Below are positions 34,789 through 44,916 of a DNA stretch of 64,000 nt, in pieces. The DNA is from Reticulascus tulasneorum (taxonomy: Eukaryota; Ascomycota; Sordariomycetes; Glomerellales; Reticulascaceae): contig LSAX01000005.1 in the NCBI GenBank assembly GCA_001557505.1, forward strand, positions 1,860,001 to 1,924,000, in the 5' to 3' direction. The position numbers and the translations under genes are program-made. Positions within the stretch are counted from its first letter, which is position 1; the number at the start of each line of letters is the position of its first letter. The notes under the pieces are model-generated. The model was not told the origin of the DNA. It did no database searches and saw only the letters and a list, made by a program, of their open reading frames with translations.

Positions 34789-35704
34789 ATGAGATTACCC
34801 TTCGCCATCTTCGCGCTCTCGCTCCTTGGACCTGCGGCAGTCAACGCCGTCGCCGTCCCGGGCTCGGAAGTCGCGCATCTCCAGCCACTAGACCAGCGAG
34901 ACGAGTCGCAACAAGGCGAAGAACTATGGAAGCGCAAGGGCGGCGGCGGTGGCGGCGGTAGAGGCGGCGGCGGCAGTGGTGGTGGTGGTACCAGTGGTGG
35001 TGGCTCTTCAGGAGGATCTGGCGGTCGCACTGGCGGAGGTGGAAGCGGCTCGTAAGTTCTCTTCTTCTCACCATCGCATGTTGGTCTTGAATCGCATTTC
35101 AGTCAGGCTAACCAAGTTTCAACCTCACAGTGGCAGAGGTGGTCGCGCAGACAATAGCGGCGGCTCCACAAGAACGGGCAGCGGTCCTCGACCCGCCTAC
35201 GGCGGCGGAAAGTACTACGGCGGTGGATCGTCGGTGCCGTACAGGGCGGGGAGCACAAGCCCATTGGGTCTTGCTCCCTTCTTCATCGGAGGTGCCGCTC
35301 TAGCATTCTGGCCCGGTCTATGGTTGTACGGCGCGTACTCGTACCCTTACCACAACCCATACCGTTACTACAACGAGTCGGCCCGGGAGAACCAGACCAG
35401 AGCCGTTCTCTGCGGTTGCGACCCTTATCTGCCATGCGGCTGTGATGACAACAACGACACGAGTTTCCTAGCCTCTGTCATCGGAACCGGGAGCTACGCC
35501 CAGCTGAACAAGACACTCGTTAATGTCGCAGAGTACAACGGCAACCTCACCATTCTGCTCAACGGAACCCTACCCAACGGAACCACGGCCGCAGGCGGTG
35601 TTGATGAGCTCGACAACGCCGGAAACGGTCTGCGAGCCATGCTCCAGGCCGCGGGCTTCTGGCCCATGGTCGCTGCCGCGTGTGCTGCCGTCTTCTTGGC
35701 ATAG
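34789..35704 (+). CDS. Secreted Gly-rich GPI-anchored cell-surface protein
   Basis: Two exons: join(34789..35051,35131..35704), 278 residues, one 79-nt intron. A clear signal peptide (LPFAIFALSLLGPAAVNAVA) is followed by a Kex2-like KRKGG site. A 50-residue low-complexity Gly/Ser region contains runs of GGGG. Then comes a short conserved-looking core: SPLGLAPFFIGGAALAFWPG, YPYHNPYRYYN, and CGCDPYLPCGCDDNND with paired cysteines. Several N-glycosylation sites (NKT, NLT, NGT) follow, and a hydrophobic C-terminal tail after an NAGNG segment fits a GPI signal. Many Pezizomycotina genomes carry such proteins with no known function. A wall or membrane surface location is inferred. Confidence 0.8.
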
Positions 35705-36062
35705 AGTGGAACGCGTTATCGTTTTTGGCCTGCTATTGTTCATGGCTTGACATATCTAATACCTTCGCTTATCATGTATGATACTGGGCAAAAATTTGGG
35801 GTTCGGGCAACTTTGATGACTTGGCGTTTAACACGATACCAAGACGATGGCTGTGATGGGACATAAGAATTGTCCTCAGTTTTTTGAGTCGTACTTGTTT
35901 TATTCTCTGTTGCAACCACATAGATAGGAGTGCATGAGGAAATCACATTGAGTTTCTCAGTCTACAAAAATGAGGACATAAATACGTGTACGTGATATTA
36001 CAATTTGTACTCCTCCCCCACCTGGGCAATCTTGGCTATAGGTCAGATTCTGGACACCAACA
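35705..36062. other. Convergent 3' region, GPI protein / glycosylase
   Basis: 358 bp between two convergent stops. AT-rich with ATGTATGATACTGGG and TTGTTTTATTCTC; no gene seen. Confidence 0.5.
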
Positions 36063-36953
36063 TCACAAGCCGGTTTTCCGCTCCTCTCTCCTCTCTTCAA
36101 CCCAACTGCCCAATTCTCGCCATATTCTCTCCTTCTCGGCCGGCGACAGGCTCGCAGCCAGTCCGCTCGTGCTCGTGGCAACAAACACCTTCGCACCGCC
36201 CCACTGAAGTTCCTCCTCGCCAGCCTCGTTCACGCCTCCCTTCACGACTCCCATGTTCTCCGCCTCATCCTGCCATCCATACCGAAACTCGGTCTTCGAG
36301 ATGCCCCGCCCGTGCCTGACCCGCCAAATGCTCTCCCAGATACTCTTGCCCACAACGCACATGCTCTCCGGCCGCCACTTTCTCGCTTTCTCCTCCAGGA
36401 AGGCGACGCCGGCGTCCATCTCGGCCTTGCTCAGCTCGGCACCGTTGCGGCTCGGCCGGGCCACGATGTTAGTGAGTCCCAGGCTGTACAGCGCGGGCAT
36501 CTCCCGGTCCTCCTCGGCCCTGCACGGTCGCGGGGTGACGCCGCTGGAGTAGAGCAGCTTCCAGAAGAGGTTGGAGGGGTGGGCGTAGGCGTGGCCGGTC
36601 TGGGCGGTTTGGATGCCCGGGTTCAGGCCGACGAAGAGTACGAGGAGGTCCTGGGCGATGGCATCTGGGAGCAGCGACAGGTGAGCGTAGGTCGAAGGTG
36701 GGGCGTAGCCGGCCTTTGGACGGCGAGATTTCTTGGGCGATGGCGAGGCTGTAGATTTGCGCTTGGTGACCCGGCCGGCAGACGGGGACGGGGCCGCCGA
36801 GGTTGCAAGTAAAGAGGAGCCGGAGGCGAGTGGAGTGGAAACTCGGGGGCTTCGCCTAACCGCCCTGGCAAGGCTGTCGTCCGACTTGAACATAAACTCG
36901 GTCATCTTCAGCTGTCCCGCAAAAGTAGCGGGCTTGGGCTCCGTATCTTCCAT
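36063..36953 (-). CDS. G/T(U)-mismatch DNA glycosylase, MUG/TDG (Thp1) family
   Basis: An intronless gene of 296 residues from the ATG at 36953. The catalytic motif LFVGLNPGIQTAQTGHAYAH carries the GxNPG Asn that positions the water in MUG/TDG enzymes. It is followed by PSNLFWKLLYSSG and GLTNIVARPS. The substrate-loop position near the C-terminus reads VATSTSGLAAS. The first 100 residues are a disordered basic arm (KRKSTASPSPKKSRRPK), like the DNA-sliding arm of fission yeast Thp1. The enzyme removes U, and often T or damaged bases, opposite G in base-excision repair in the nucleus. It is divergent from uap1. Confidence 0.92.
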   Translation of the reverse strand: MEDTEPKPATFAGQLKMTEFMFKSDDSLARAVRRSPRVSTPLASGSSLLATSAAPSPSAGRVTKRKSTASPSPKKSRRPKAGYAPPSTYAHLSLLPDAIAQDLLVLFVGLNPGIQTAQTGHAYAHPSNLFWKLLYSSGVTPRPCRAEEDREMPALYSLGLTNIVARPSRNGAELSKAEMDAGVAFLEEKARKWRPESMCVVGKSIWESIWRVRHGRGISKTEFRYGWQDEAENMGVVKGGVNEAGEEELQWGGAKVFVATSTSGLAASLSPAEKERIWRELGSWVEERREERKTGL

Positions 36954-37779
36954 TGTCACCAGCTGCCTTGTGAAAGCCGCGTGAACGGGTCTGTCAGGGC
37001 CGGCACTTGTGTGGTGTGAAAATAGAGCTCGTATAATCCAGAAACAAGTTCCGAGATCTTGATTTAAAAGTGATGACGGGTGAGATATAAGAAATGACCA
37101 GAATATTCTGGCCGATACGAAATGTCTAGGCAGCTTCTCGTGAAAAAGAGATAACTTGGGAGGCCGTCCGTTTCACTGCCTAGCGCCACCAATATCCAAT
37201 TTTGAAGCTGTGACTAGGTACGTCCCGGCCCGGCGTCCATCAGCCCAGAAGCAGCGGGTCTAGTTAACTAACTAGACAAGGGCTCTCATTCCAGGTCCAA
37301 ACCGTCCAGTAATGGGGATCCAGAGCTTTGAGAGCGCTGGATTCACTGTTCGGGACAAAGATTATTTGCTAGGCGGTTCCGTCATGCATGACCCAGAAGC
37401 TTGAGGACAAATGATTCGTAAAAGCAAGCTGAGAGCCAGCAGCATTTCTACTAGTGCATTCGTAAGTTTCAAACACGAGAAGAAAAAAAAAGGGCTGGAT
37501 CGCGGGCGAATAGGAGCTGGTTGCGTCACAGCATGCCAGTGTGCCAGCACCGGACGTGGGCTGTGGCTTAGAGTTGGCGGGGCACCTGCATTCGTTTTCC
37601 CCTGAAGCCCTGTTTTGGCACATATATGAGGGGGACAGAACCTCCCAGGTCCAAAACTCAGCTGGTGCATTCTCTCCAGCCCTTTTGCCTATTGCGACGA
37701 TCATCTGTTTCTTGCATTCAGTCGACTTATAATACCCAATTCGCCAATCATCAGCTCCCGATCCTCTGCCGTTGCCACG
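36954..37779. promoter_or_regulatory. Divergent promoter, DNA glycosylase / uap1
   Basis: 826 bp between the ATGs. It contains a near-perfect 20-bp inverted repeat at 37258-37277 (listed separately), an A-run at 37482-37490 and a CT-rich 5' UTR before uap1. No gene is supported, although a long antisense frame from uap1 runs into it. Confidence 0.5.
37258..37277. repeat. 20-bp inverted repeat in uap1/glycosylase promoter
   Basis: Arms GTCTAGTTA and TAACTAGAC flank a 2-nt centre, giving 9 perfect base pairs. It could be a binding site for a dimeric factor or a small hairpin. It sits about 500 bp upstream of uap1 and 305 bp upstream of the glycosylase ATG. Confidence 0.6.
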
Positions 37780-39355
37780 ATGGAAGCTATCAAGTCGGCT
37801 CTGCACATTGGCGGTAGCAAGCCTGCCCCGCCACCAGAGCCCTCCGCGGAGCAGCTCTCCCAGTTGAAGGAGAAATACACCAAGGCCGGCCAGGACCACG
37901 TCTTTACCTTTTATGATTCTCTCGGCAAGGAAGACAAAGGGGCTCTCTTTCAGCAGCTGTCGGGCTTCGACCCGAAATACATCAACGAGATCACCGACCG
38001 AGCTCTGAACCCTCCCAAGACCGACGATGCCCCAAGCAAGGAAACAGGCTTGGAGCCCCTGCCCGAGTCGGCGACGGCCAGCATCCTCGATTCGAAGACC
38101 GAAGACATTGAGAAGTGGTACCAGTCGGGCTTGGACCTGATTGGCAATAACAAGGTGGCGGTGGTCTTGATGGCCGGCGGCCAAGGCACTCGGCTGGGCA
38201 GCTCTGCGCCGAAGGGATGCTACGACATTGGCCTCCCGAGTGCCAAATCCCTCTTCCAGATCCAAGCTGAGCGTATTCGCAAGATAGAAGAGCTGGCAGC
38301 AAAGAAGACTGGGACAGACAAGGTGGTTGTGCCGTGGTATGTCATGACGTCCGGTCCCACTCGCGGTCCCACGGAGGAGTATTTCGAGGAGCACAAGTAC
38401 TTCGGCATGGAGAAGGCGAATGTGGTCTTCTTCGAGCAGGGGGTTTTGCCCTGCATCTCGAACGATGGCAAGATCATCCTCGAGGGCAAGGGCAAGGTCG
38501 CGGTCGCGCCAGACGGTAACGGAGGCATCTACCAAGCGCTGGTGGTGTCGAAGGTGCTGGACGACATGAAGAAGAGGGGGATCGAGCACATCCACGCTTA
38601 CTGCGTAGACAACTGCCTCGTCAAGGTCGCAGACCCCGTATTCATCGGATTTGCTGCCGAGAAGAACGTCGACATTGCTACCAAGGTCGTGCGGAAGCGA
38701 AATGCCACCGAGTCGGTCGGCCTCATTCTCCTGAAGAACGGCAAGCCGGACGTGGTCGAATACTCCGAGATCGACAAGGAGACCGCCGAGGCCCAGGACC
38801 AAAAGCAGCACGGCGTCTTGAAGTTCCGCGCCGCCAACATCGTCAACCACTACTACTCTTTCCGCTTCCTTGAGACGATCCCGGAATGGGCAAGCAAGCT
38901 GCCGCACCACATTGCTCGCAAGAAGATCCCCTACGCGGACCTCGAGTCGGGCAAGAGCGTCAAGCCGGAGAAGCCCAATGGCATTAAGCTTGAGCAGTTC
39001 GTCTTCGACGTGTTCCCCCTGCTCGAACTGAGCAAGTTCGCCTGCATGGAGGTCAAGCGCGAGGACGAGTTTTCGCCTCTGAAGAACGCCCGTGGTGCGG
39101 GCGAAGACGACCCGGACACAAGCAAGAGGGATATCATGACACAGGGAAAGCGGTGGGCTGAGGCAGCCGGCGCCATGGTCGTGGGCGAGAGCGTGGAGGA
39201 CGGCATCGAGGTCTCCCCTCTGATCAGTTACGTAAGTTACCCTTGAGCAACCCCGACTTGCTTTTACACCCGCTAATGAGATACAGGGAGGTGAGGGCTT
39301 GGAGAACTTGAGCGGGAAGCAGATTACGGCTCCGGCTGTCCTGGAGAGGGAATAG
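37780..39355 (+). CDS. uap1: UDP-N-acetylglucosamine pyrophosphorylase Uap1 (Qri1)
   Basis: Two exons: join(37780..39231,39287..39355), 506 residues, with a 55-nt intron near the 3' end. The enzyme makes UDP-GlcNAc from UTP and GlcNAc-1-phosphate, the precursor for chitin, N-glycans and GPI anchors. The nucleotide-binding motif AGGQGTRLG followed by [12 protein letters not shown] is near residue 130. Other conserved blocks are [29 protein letters not shown] and [12 protein letters not shown]. The start matches the family N-terminus, which is short and begins before the [12 protein letters not shown] helix. Codon bias is strong, which produces a very long open antisense frame over the gene. 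Confidence 0.95.
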
Positions 39356-40062
39356 GATGCCACTTCATAACGATGAAATATGGTCATTGACTGGCGTTTC
39401 GTTTTGACACGGGCTTACACATTGTAACACGGGATTGCATGGTTTGTAATGGCGCATTGGGATGCGACCAGCTTTGGAATCTAGGATAGGAAATGAAAAG
39501 GCTTTCAGAGTAGCCGCGACACAAATCTAGCCACGACAGCAAATGCAATGAATCTTGAATGTGACATTGAAATGCGATGGCGATGAAGCGCTGCGCCGAG
39601 CAAGCTAAGATCCGATGGCTTTCTAAACCCGCCGGCCGTGGACTTCCGGCAATGCTCTCCGAAATTTTGATTTCCAACATGGCGAATTAAAGCTGCCGTT
39701 CGAAGCTCGATTGAGCCGACGTTGCCCTGATCTTCCAAGTCCATGATGTCAATGCCACCCCACCCGTTTTCGCAATCGCAATCGGACGTGCCGAAGACCC
39801 CGCCCTGATGGTGCGATCATGCTTTGCAAGAAACTACACGCAATATTCTACTCGGAGGAATAGGTCCATGACGGCTTAATAATTCGACTTTTTGGCAATT
39901 TTTTAAGGTTTGAAGCAAATATTCTTGGCGTGACTGAATCGCCTTCTCTTGCACAATATAAATAGCATTCGGTAGCTTATTGCAAGTCCGGAATCGACAT
40001 TACCTTACCCAAATAATTCAAGTAGCTTAAGCGTTCAGCCCTCAACTACCAAGACTGCAACC
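39356..40062. other. Intergenic between uap1 and the epimerase gene
   Basis: 707 bp, AT-rich towards the right. It holds the uap1 terminator and the epimerase promoter, with a TATA-like AATATAAATAGC near 39955-39967. Two minus-strand frames here look like chance. Confidence 0.5.
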
Positions 40063-41351
40063 ATGGCGCTCAAGATATTCCTGTAAGTCAAGGACCAAAA
40101 GCCAAGAGCATATGGTCCTTTCAATTAACATCCTATAGGACCGGCATCACCGGTATGGCTGACCTCGGTTTTCTGAGGCTTTGAAATGAGAGAGCTCACT
40201 AACTGGTACTTAAGGATATATTGGCGGAGATATCTTCTACGCCCTGTATAAGAAGCATCCCGAGTATGAGTACACTTTGCTTGTGCGCACGGAAGAAAGA
40301 GGCAAGGCAGTCGCGGCCAAGTACCCCAAGGCTCGCCTGGTCTACGGCACCTTGGAGAGCTCCGACTTGATCGAGAAGGAGGCTGCAGCCGCCGATGTTG
40401 TCATTCGTACGTGCCAGTTGCTTGAAATGAATAAGAAGTTTTGCAAACTAACGCTTGTGACAGACACGGCGGAGTCATCAGATGACTCGCCCTCCGCGAA
40501 AGCCATCGCCAAAGGTTTGGCCGCAGGCCACACGGCTGAGAAGCCCGGTTACTGGCTTCACATCTGCGGCACCGGAATTCTGCAATGGGTAGGTGATCAG
40601 ACTCCAGTGGCGTAGAATCTACTAACAAGATGCAAAGTACGATCAGAAGAACAAGCGCTTCGGTCAGCCGCCAATTCCTGAGCAGTCATACAACGACATC
40701 AAGGACATTGACCGCATCCTCAACCTTCCCGATGAGGCAGACCACCGCGACGTGGACAAGATCGTCCTAGCTGCCAACTCCGACGCCGTGCGTATCGCCA
40801 TCGTCGGCCCGCCCACCATCTACGGCACCGGCCGCGGGCCCGTCAACACCCGCAGCCAGCAGGTCCCCGCCCTCGCCAAGTTCACGCTCGAGAAGGGCTT
40901 CGCGCCCATCATCGCCACCGGCGAGACGGAGTGGGACAACGTGCACATCCACGACCTGGGAGACTTTTTCGTGACCCTCACCGAGGCGACGCAGGACCCG
41001 GCCAAGAACTCCAACCCGGAGATCTTCGGCCCGCACGGCTACTTCTTCCTCGAGCACGCGGTGCACCGCTGGTCCGAGGTGTCCAAGTGGATCGCCGAGG
41101 AGGCGTGGAAGCAGGGCTACCTGCCGGCGGCGCTGACGAAGCCGGCCACGATCAAGGAGGCGAACGAGGCGGGGGATGGTGTCGCGTCGAACAGCTCGTG
41201 GGGCTTCAACTCGAAGAGTGTTGCGGAGAGGGCGAAGAAGTATCTTGGCTGGACGCCGAAGGGGACGTCGCTCAAGGACGAGATTCCAGATATTGTGGCC
41301 ACTGAAGCGAAACTGCTTGATTTGACTCCTCATGAGAAGGTTCAAAAGTAG
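40063..41351 (+). CDS. NAD(P)-dependent epimerase/dehydratase-type SDR protein
   Basis: Five exons: join(40063..40082,40139..40152,40215..40406,40464..40588,40638..41351), 354 residues. The second exon is only 14 nt. Together exons 1-3 code MALKIFLTGITGYIGGDIFY, the TGxxGxxG NAD(P)-binding loop of extended short-chain dehydrogenases, which confirms the splicing. Later blocks are CGTGILQW, IVGPPTIYGTGRGPVNTRSQ, and WDNVHIHDLGDFF. The usual YxxxK pair is not obvious to me, so this may be an atypical member or a regulatory relative of the NmrA type. Substrate is unknown. Such stand-alone epimerases are common in filamentous fungi. Confidence 0.85.
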
Positions 41352-41507
41352 GCATTGAGGGCACTTGGACGTATGCCAGCTATTCGGTTGGAGTAATCTC
41401 ATTGAAGCTATGAAAAGTCTTGTGCCGTTCAGCGAATCCGTTGCCTCGTCAATGGGACTCCTCTCGTAGATTCCATCTATCTGGATCAATCTCAACAACT
41501 TTTGAAA

Positions 41508-44261
41508 TCAGACGTCTGGTTCGCTATCATGAAGCGGTTCGTTCCAGTAAGGGCATAGATGCTCCTGGCCCTTCCATATCCTCTCAAAATCCTCTCTTGT
41601 ATACATCATGGTATAAAGACTGCGTCTCCGGCGTGCTGCAAATGAGGCAACATCATGACCGCAAGCGGCGAGAACCGAATCCCAAACATCGCCTGCATAT
41701 GTATCGACGGCATCGAGCCTGTATGCTGTATCAGAAACGGAACTTCCATAGATATCCTTGGCATGAATGTTCGCGCCTCGTTGCACAAGAAAGACCAGTG
41801 TCTGCTGTTGTTTAATCATATTCTCCAAAAGAATCTTCCTGAAGGATCCAAACATGTTCCTAAGGTACAGATGGAGGCAGGTTCGGCCAGCATTGTCGTA
41901 TGCCCTGATATCGGCGCCTCGATCCAGTAGAAGTGAGAATGTTTCACGGAAGATCACGTTGTTTCTAGTTGCCAGCTCTAAAAGAACAGTTCTGCCATCA
42001 CTGTCCGGGGTATTGATCTCACAATCTGCGAGTACGTTGGCACTAGCCCAGAAAGCTTGTATGGTGTCCTATAACGCGGTCAGGCTGTCATTTTGTCATG
42101 TACGACTTTGCTATTGAAACCTTTTATCATTTACCTTTGTTCCACAACGTGCCAGCCTTTGGATGGGTGTGCCTTCTCCTAGATCAATCGCAGGGTCGGC
42201 TCCTTTGTCTAGGAGAATTCTTCGGCATTGGTTGATCGCATCGAAATTGGGATATGAGTCGTAATAGTCACAATCTTCCACATGTAGTACGGAGCTTAAA
42301 GCAATCATGTCAGTGAGTTTTTGTCCAACGTCAGAAACTGATATTTACCCGAGTATTTTAGAGTCTGGCATAGAGCCAAAAAAGTGGAAGAAAACGCCGA
42401 CCTCGTCGAGATCCGCACCGTTCTCAGTGAGAAACCGACACATTTCTGGCTGCTTGGTCGCAAACTAATCCCGTCAACAAGAACGCTCTCGAGGACCGAG
42501 AGAAAGGGCGCCCTACAAAGATCAAAGGAGCTCCATCTTCATCATGGTCCCGGAGCGATGCTTTTCCCGCTCTGATCAAGGCCTGGACGTCCTCCACCCG
42601 CCCGTCTTTGACGAGCTTAAAGATGAGGGAATCCCAAGGAAGAACACGGTTAACCTCGAGGCGAGGTATCTGCACTCTTGTCTCTCCAAGTATCTGCCCT
42701 TGGTCGACATGAAAAGCAAGCATGTGAAATCTTCGAGGTTGGTATGGCTTAAAGGTAACTGTCGCGAGAAACTCATCCTCCTCGTCTCCAGCTCCATTAG
42801 TACCGTCTCTGTAGCTTTTTCGGCGCTTAACTACGATGACACTGATGGTACCGATATTAGACGATAACTGATGACTCTTTCGTTTCTGTCGAACAGATGT
42901 TCCAACAGGAATTGGGCGTGTCCGGCCTAGATATCGTCAGCCCGTAGTCAGGGAGCGTGAGCAAACATTATGTATTAGTGTAGCTGATGACCCGTAAGAC
43001 CTTTCTTCAGCTTTAGCATGCTTTACAAGCCCGCCGTACACTCGATGACCTTTGATCCACGAGTGAAGGAAGCTGTTGAAGCGTCTTAAACGGATCTTAG
43101 ATTATAACCAGGATAAACTTGCCTTGACGATTGATGGAAATCTTGGTCGCAGCGGAGAAAACCCGAGAGAGACGCTTCAAGTCTGTCGATAAGGTTGGAT
43201 CATGGTTTGTGCTCTGAGGAATGGAGGTGAACAAGTCATTGTCAAGTCTATGCTCGGAGCTGCCTTGGTTTTTCGCAGATTCTAAAATAGCTTGCAGAGC
43301 CTCAATAATAGACTCTGCTCGGTTTGAACCGGTTGATTCGTCATCATAAATGTCAAGTGTATGCTCTTTATGATTGACAAGTTCGCACAACCTCTCGATG
43401 CCTTCCACCATATCTGCGTCTTCATCTCGATCATGACCTTTGGGCTCATTCGCGGTTACAGATATCTTAGATCGAGAGTTTATCGGTACTTCAGACGCGG
43501 TAGGTGTCTCGTGCTGTAGCGACAGGGCGGAAACTTGGCCTTGCAGTTCCCGAAGCATGCGCAACATTGTATCTGCCTGAGTTGAGGAGACGGACGGGAC
43601 AGCTGAGACGGCATCCCTGATAGAGCCAACGTCGCTTCGAAGGCTGTTCATACCGTCATTCATTTCAGTTAGTTTGTGGCTCTGCTCCTGCAGTATGCTG
43701 AAACTGGCATCCTGGACTCTTAGCGACTGATGCATGCTTTGGTTGATGGTCACCGTGCTCTTGCTACACTGTTGAAGCATATCTCGAGTGCCAAACACAG
43801 CGTCACTATAATTCGGTAAGCGTTCTTTCGAATCAACCAGCTCTTATGGTGTACCTTTGAAGAATACTTAGACGGAGGCTGAGGACCGAAATGTGATTTT
43901 GTATCGTCGAGCTCATTCTCACCAATTCCTTCTCGCTCAAGAACACATTTAGTCTCTTCCATAACGTCGTAGTGCCCCTCTCGCCTAGTCTCGGCTGGAG
44001 TTTTTGAATTGCATTCGCGACAGCGCTGAGATCATCTGCGCAGTTCTTGGCGTGGCCTCTGAGAGAAGAATCCTCCGCCCCAGCTCGGCAACTTTGCAAC
44101 CTCTCTAGAATCCAGTACAGTTGGAGGACGTCATCGGCTGCCTTTGGCACAGTCCGAGGCCCATCCTCAACTGTAGACAATGTCTCATGGATGATCTTTG
44201 CAGATTTCAGTCCCAACACGATCAAGGCTGCGACACTCGCGCCGATACCAACGGCCTCCAT
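41508..44261 (-). CDS. Ankyrin-repeat protein with fungal STAND-type N-terminal domain (exon structure partly unresolved)
   Basis: Supported exons on the minus strand: 43855-44261, about 43119-43805, 42517-42926, 42349-42449, 42135-42294 and 41508-42068, with clean introns at 43806-43854, 42450-42516, 42295-42348 and 42069-42134. The N-terminus MEAVGIGASVAALIVLGLKS followed by a helical region resembles the N-terminal domain fungi place on STAND/NLR-like proteins. A predicted coiled-coil middle follows. Ankyrin repeats come last: GKASLRDHDEDGAPLIF, PEMCRFLTENGADLDE, CRRILLDKGADP, LLDRGADIRAYDNAGRTCLH and VQRGANIHAKDIYGSS. No NACHT or NB-ARC ATPase motif is visible, so it is not a full STAND receptor. 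The junction within 42927-43118 cannot be solved cleanly; see the findings. Confidence 0.68.
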
Positions 44262-44916
44262 CACAGCTGCTGTCCGAACGTAGAAGGTATTAACATCTGT
44301 AGTAAGGGTTAGCGGACTCTCGAATGAGCTACAAGGAGTATGTCTGCCAAAGTAGCAGTCGCCGGAGTCTCCTTCACTGGCCGAGTACCGATTGAATTGG
44401 TGGGCTTAAGAGGGTAAGGAAACTTGGCCAGGATGAAGGCCTGCTCAGCCTCGCCATCTGCTGCCACCAAGCCCTCTCGTATGGTCATGTGAGCAATCAG
44501 CTGGCTAGAACTATGTTTAACTAGCCTCGCCTCATTTCACATCTTAAATTGTGTTGAAATGCCTCTAAAGGGAATTAGAAAGTGGCAAAGGACTGGAACC
44601 CAGCTCGTTGAACCAGATAAACTAACGAAACCCCTCTGAACAGTTTAAGGAAACTGTATACACAGATCCTTTGAATCTTGCCCTAAATGCTTCAGAGAGC
44701 CATAACCCTCATGGGTCGACTGCGCGGGTGCGCTTTTGTCCACTCGGCCAACCTGCATTGCCTTTACCCCTCAAGAAGGATTAATTAAATAAAACAGGGC
44801 CTGGGGTAGAGTTATACGTTTCACACCAATTCGTTCTCAGAATAGTAATCCTTACAGATAGAATATCAAACACTTATTTGAATATATAGAGGCTGTGAAC
44901 TAGTATATTCCGTATG
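44262..44916. other. Intergenic between the ankyrin and GH36 genes
   Basis: 655 bp upstream of the ankyrin gene and downstream of the GH36 gene, both on the minus strand. AT-rich around 44760-44910. No gene or RNA structure is recognised. Confidence 0.5.

Noticed and set aside
37369..39387. 672-codon open frame on the minus strand across uap1
   Set aside because: It is antisense to a clearly identified enzyme and is explained by strong third-position GC bias of uap1. It shows no domain of its own.
40767..41498. Minus-strand 243-codon frame over the epimerase 3' end
   Set aside because: Arg/Gly/Leu-rich antisense shadow of a recognised gene.
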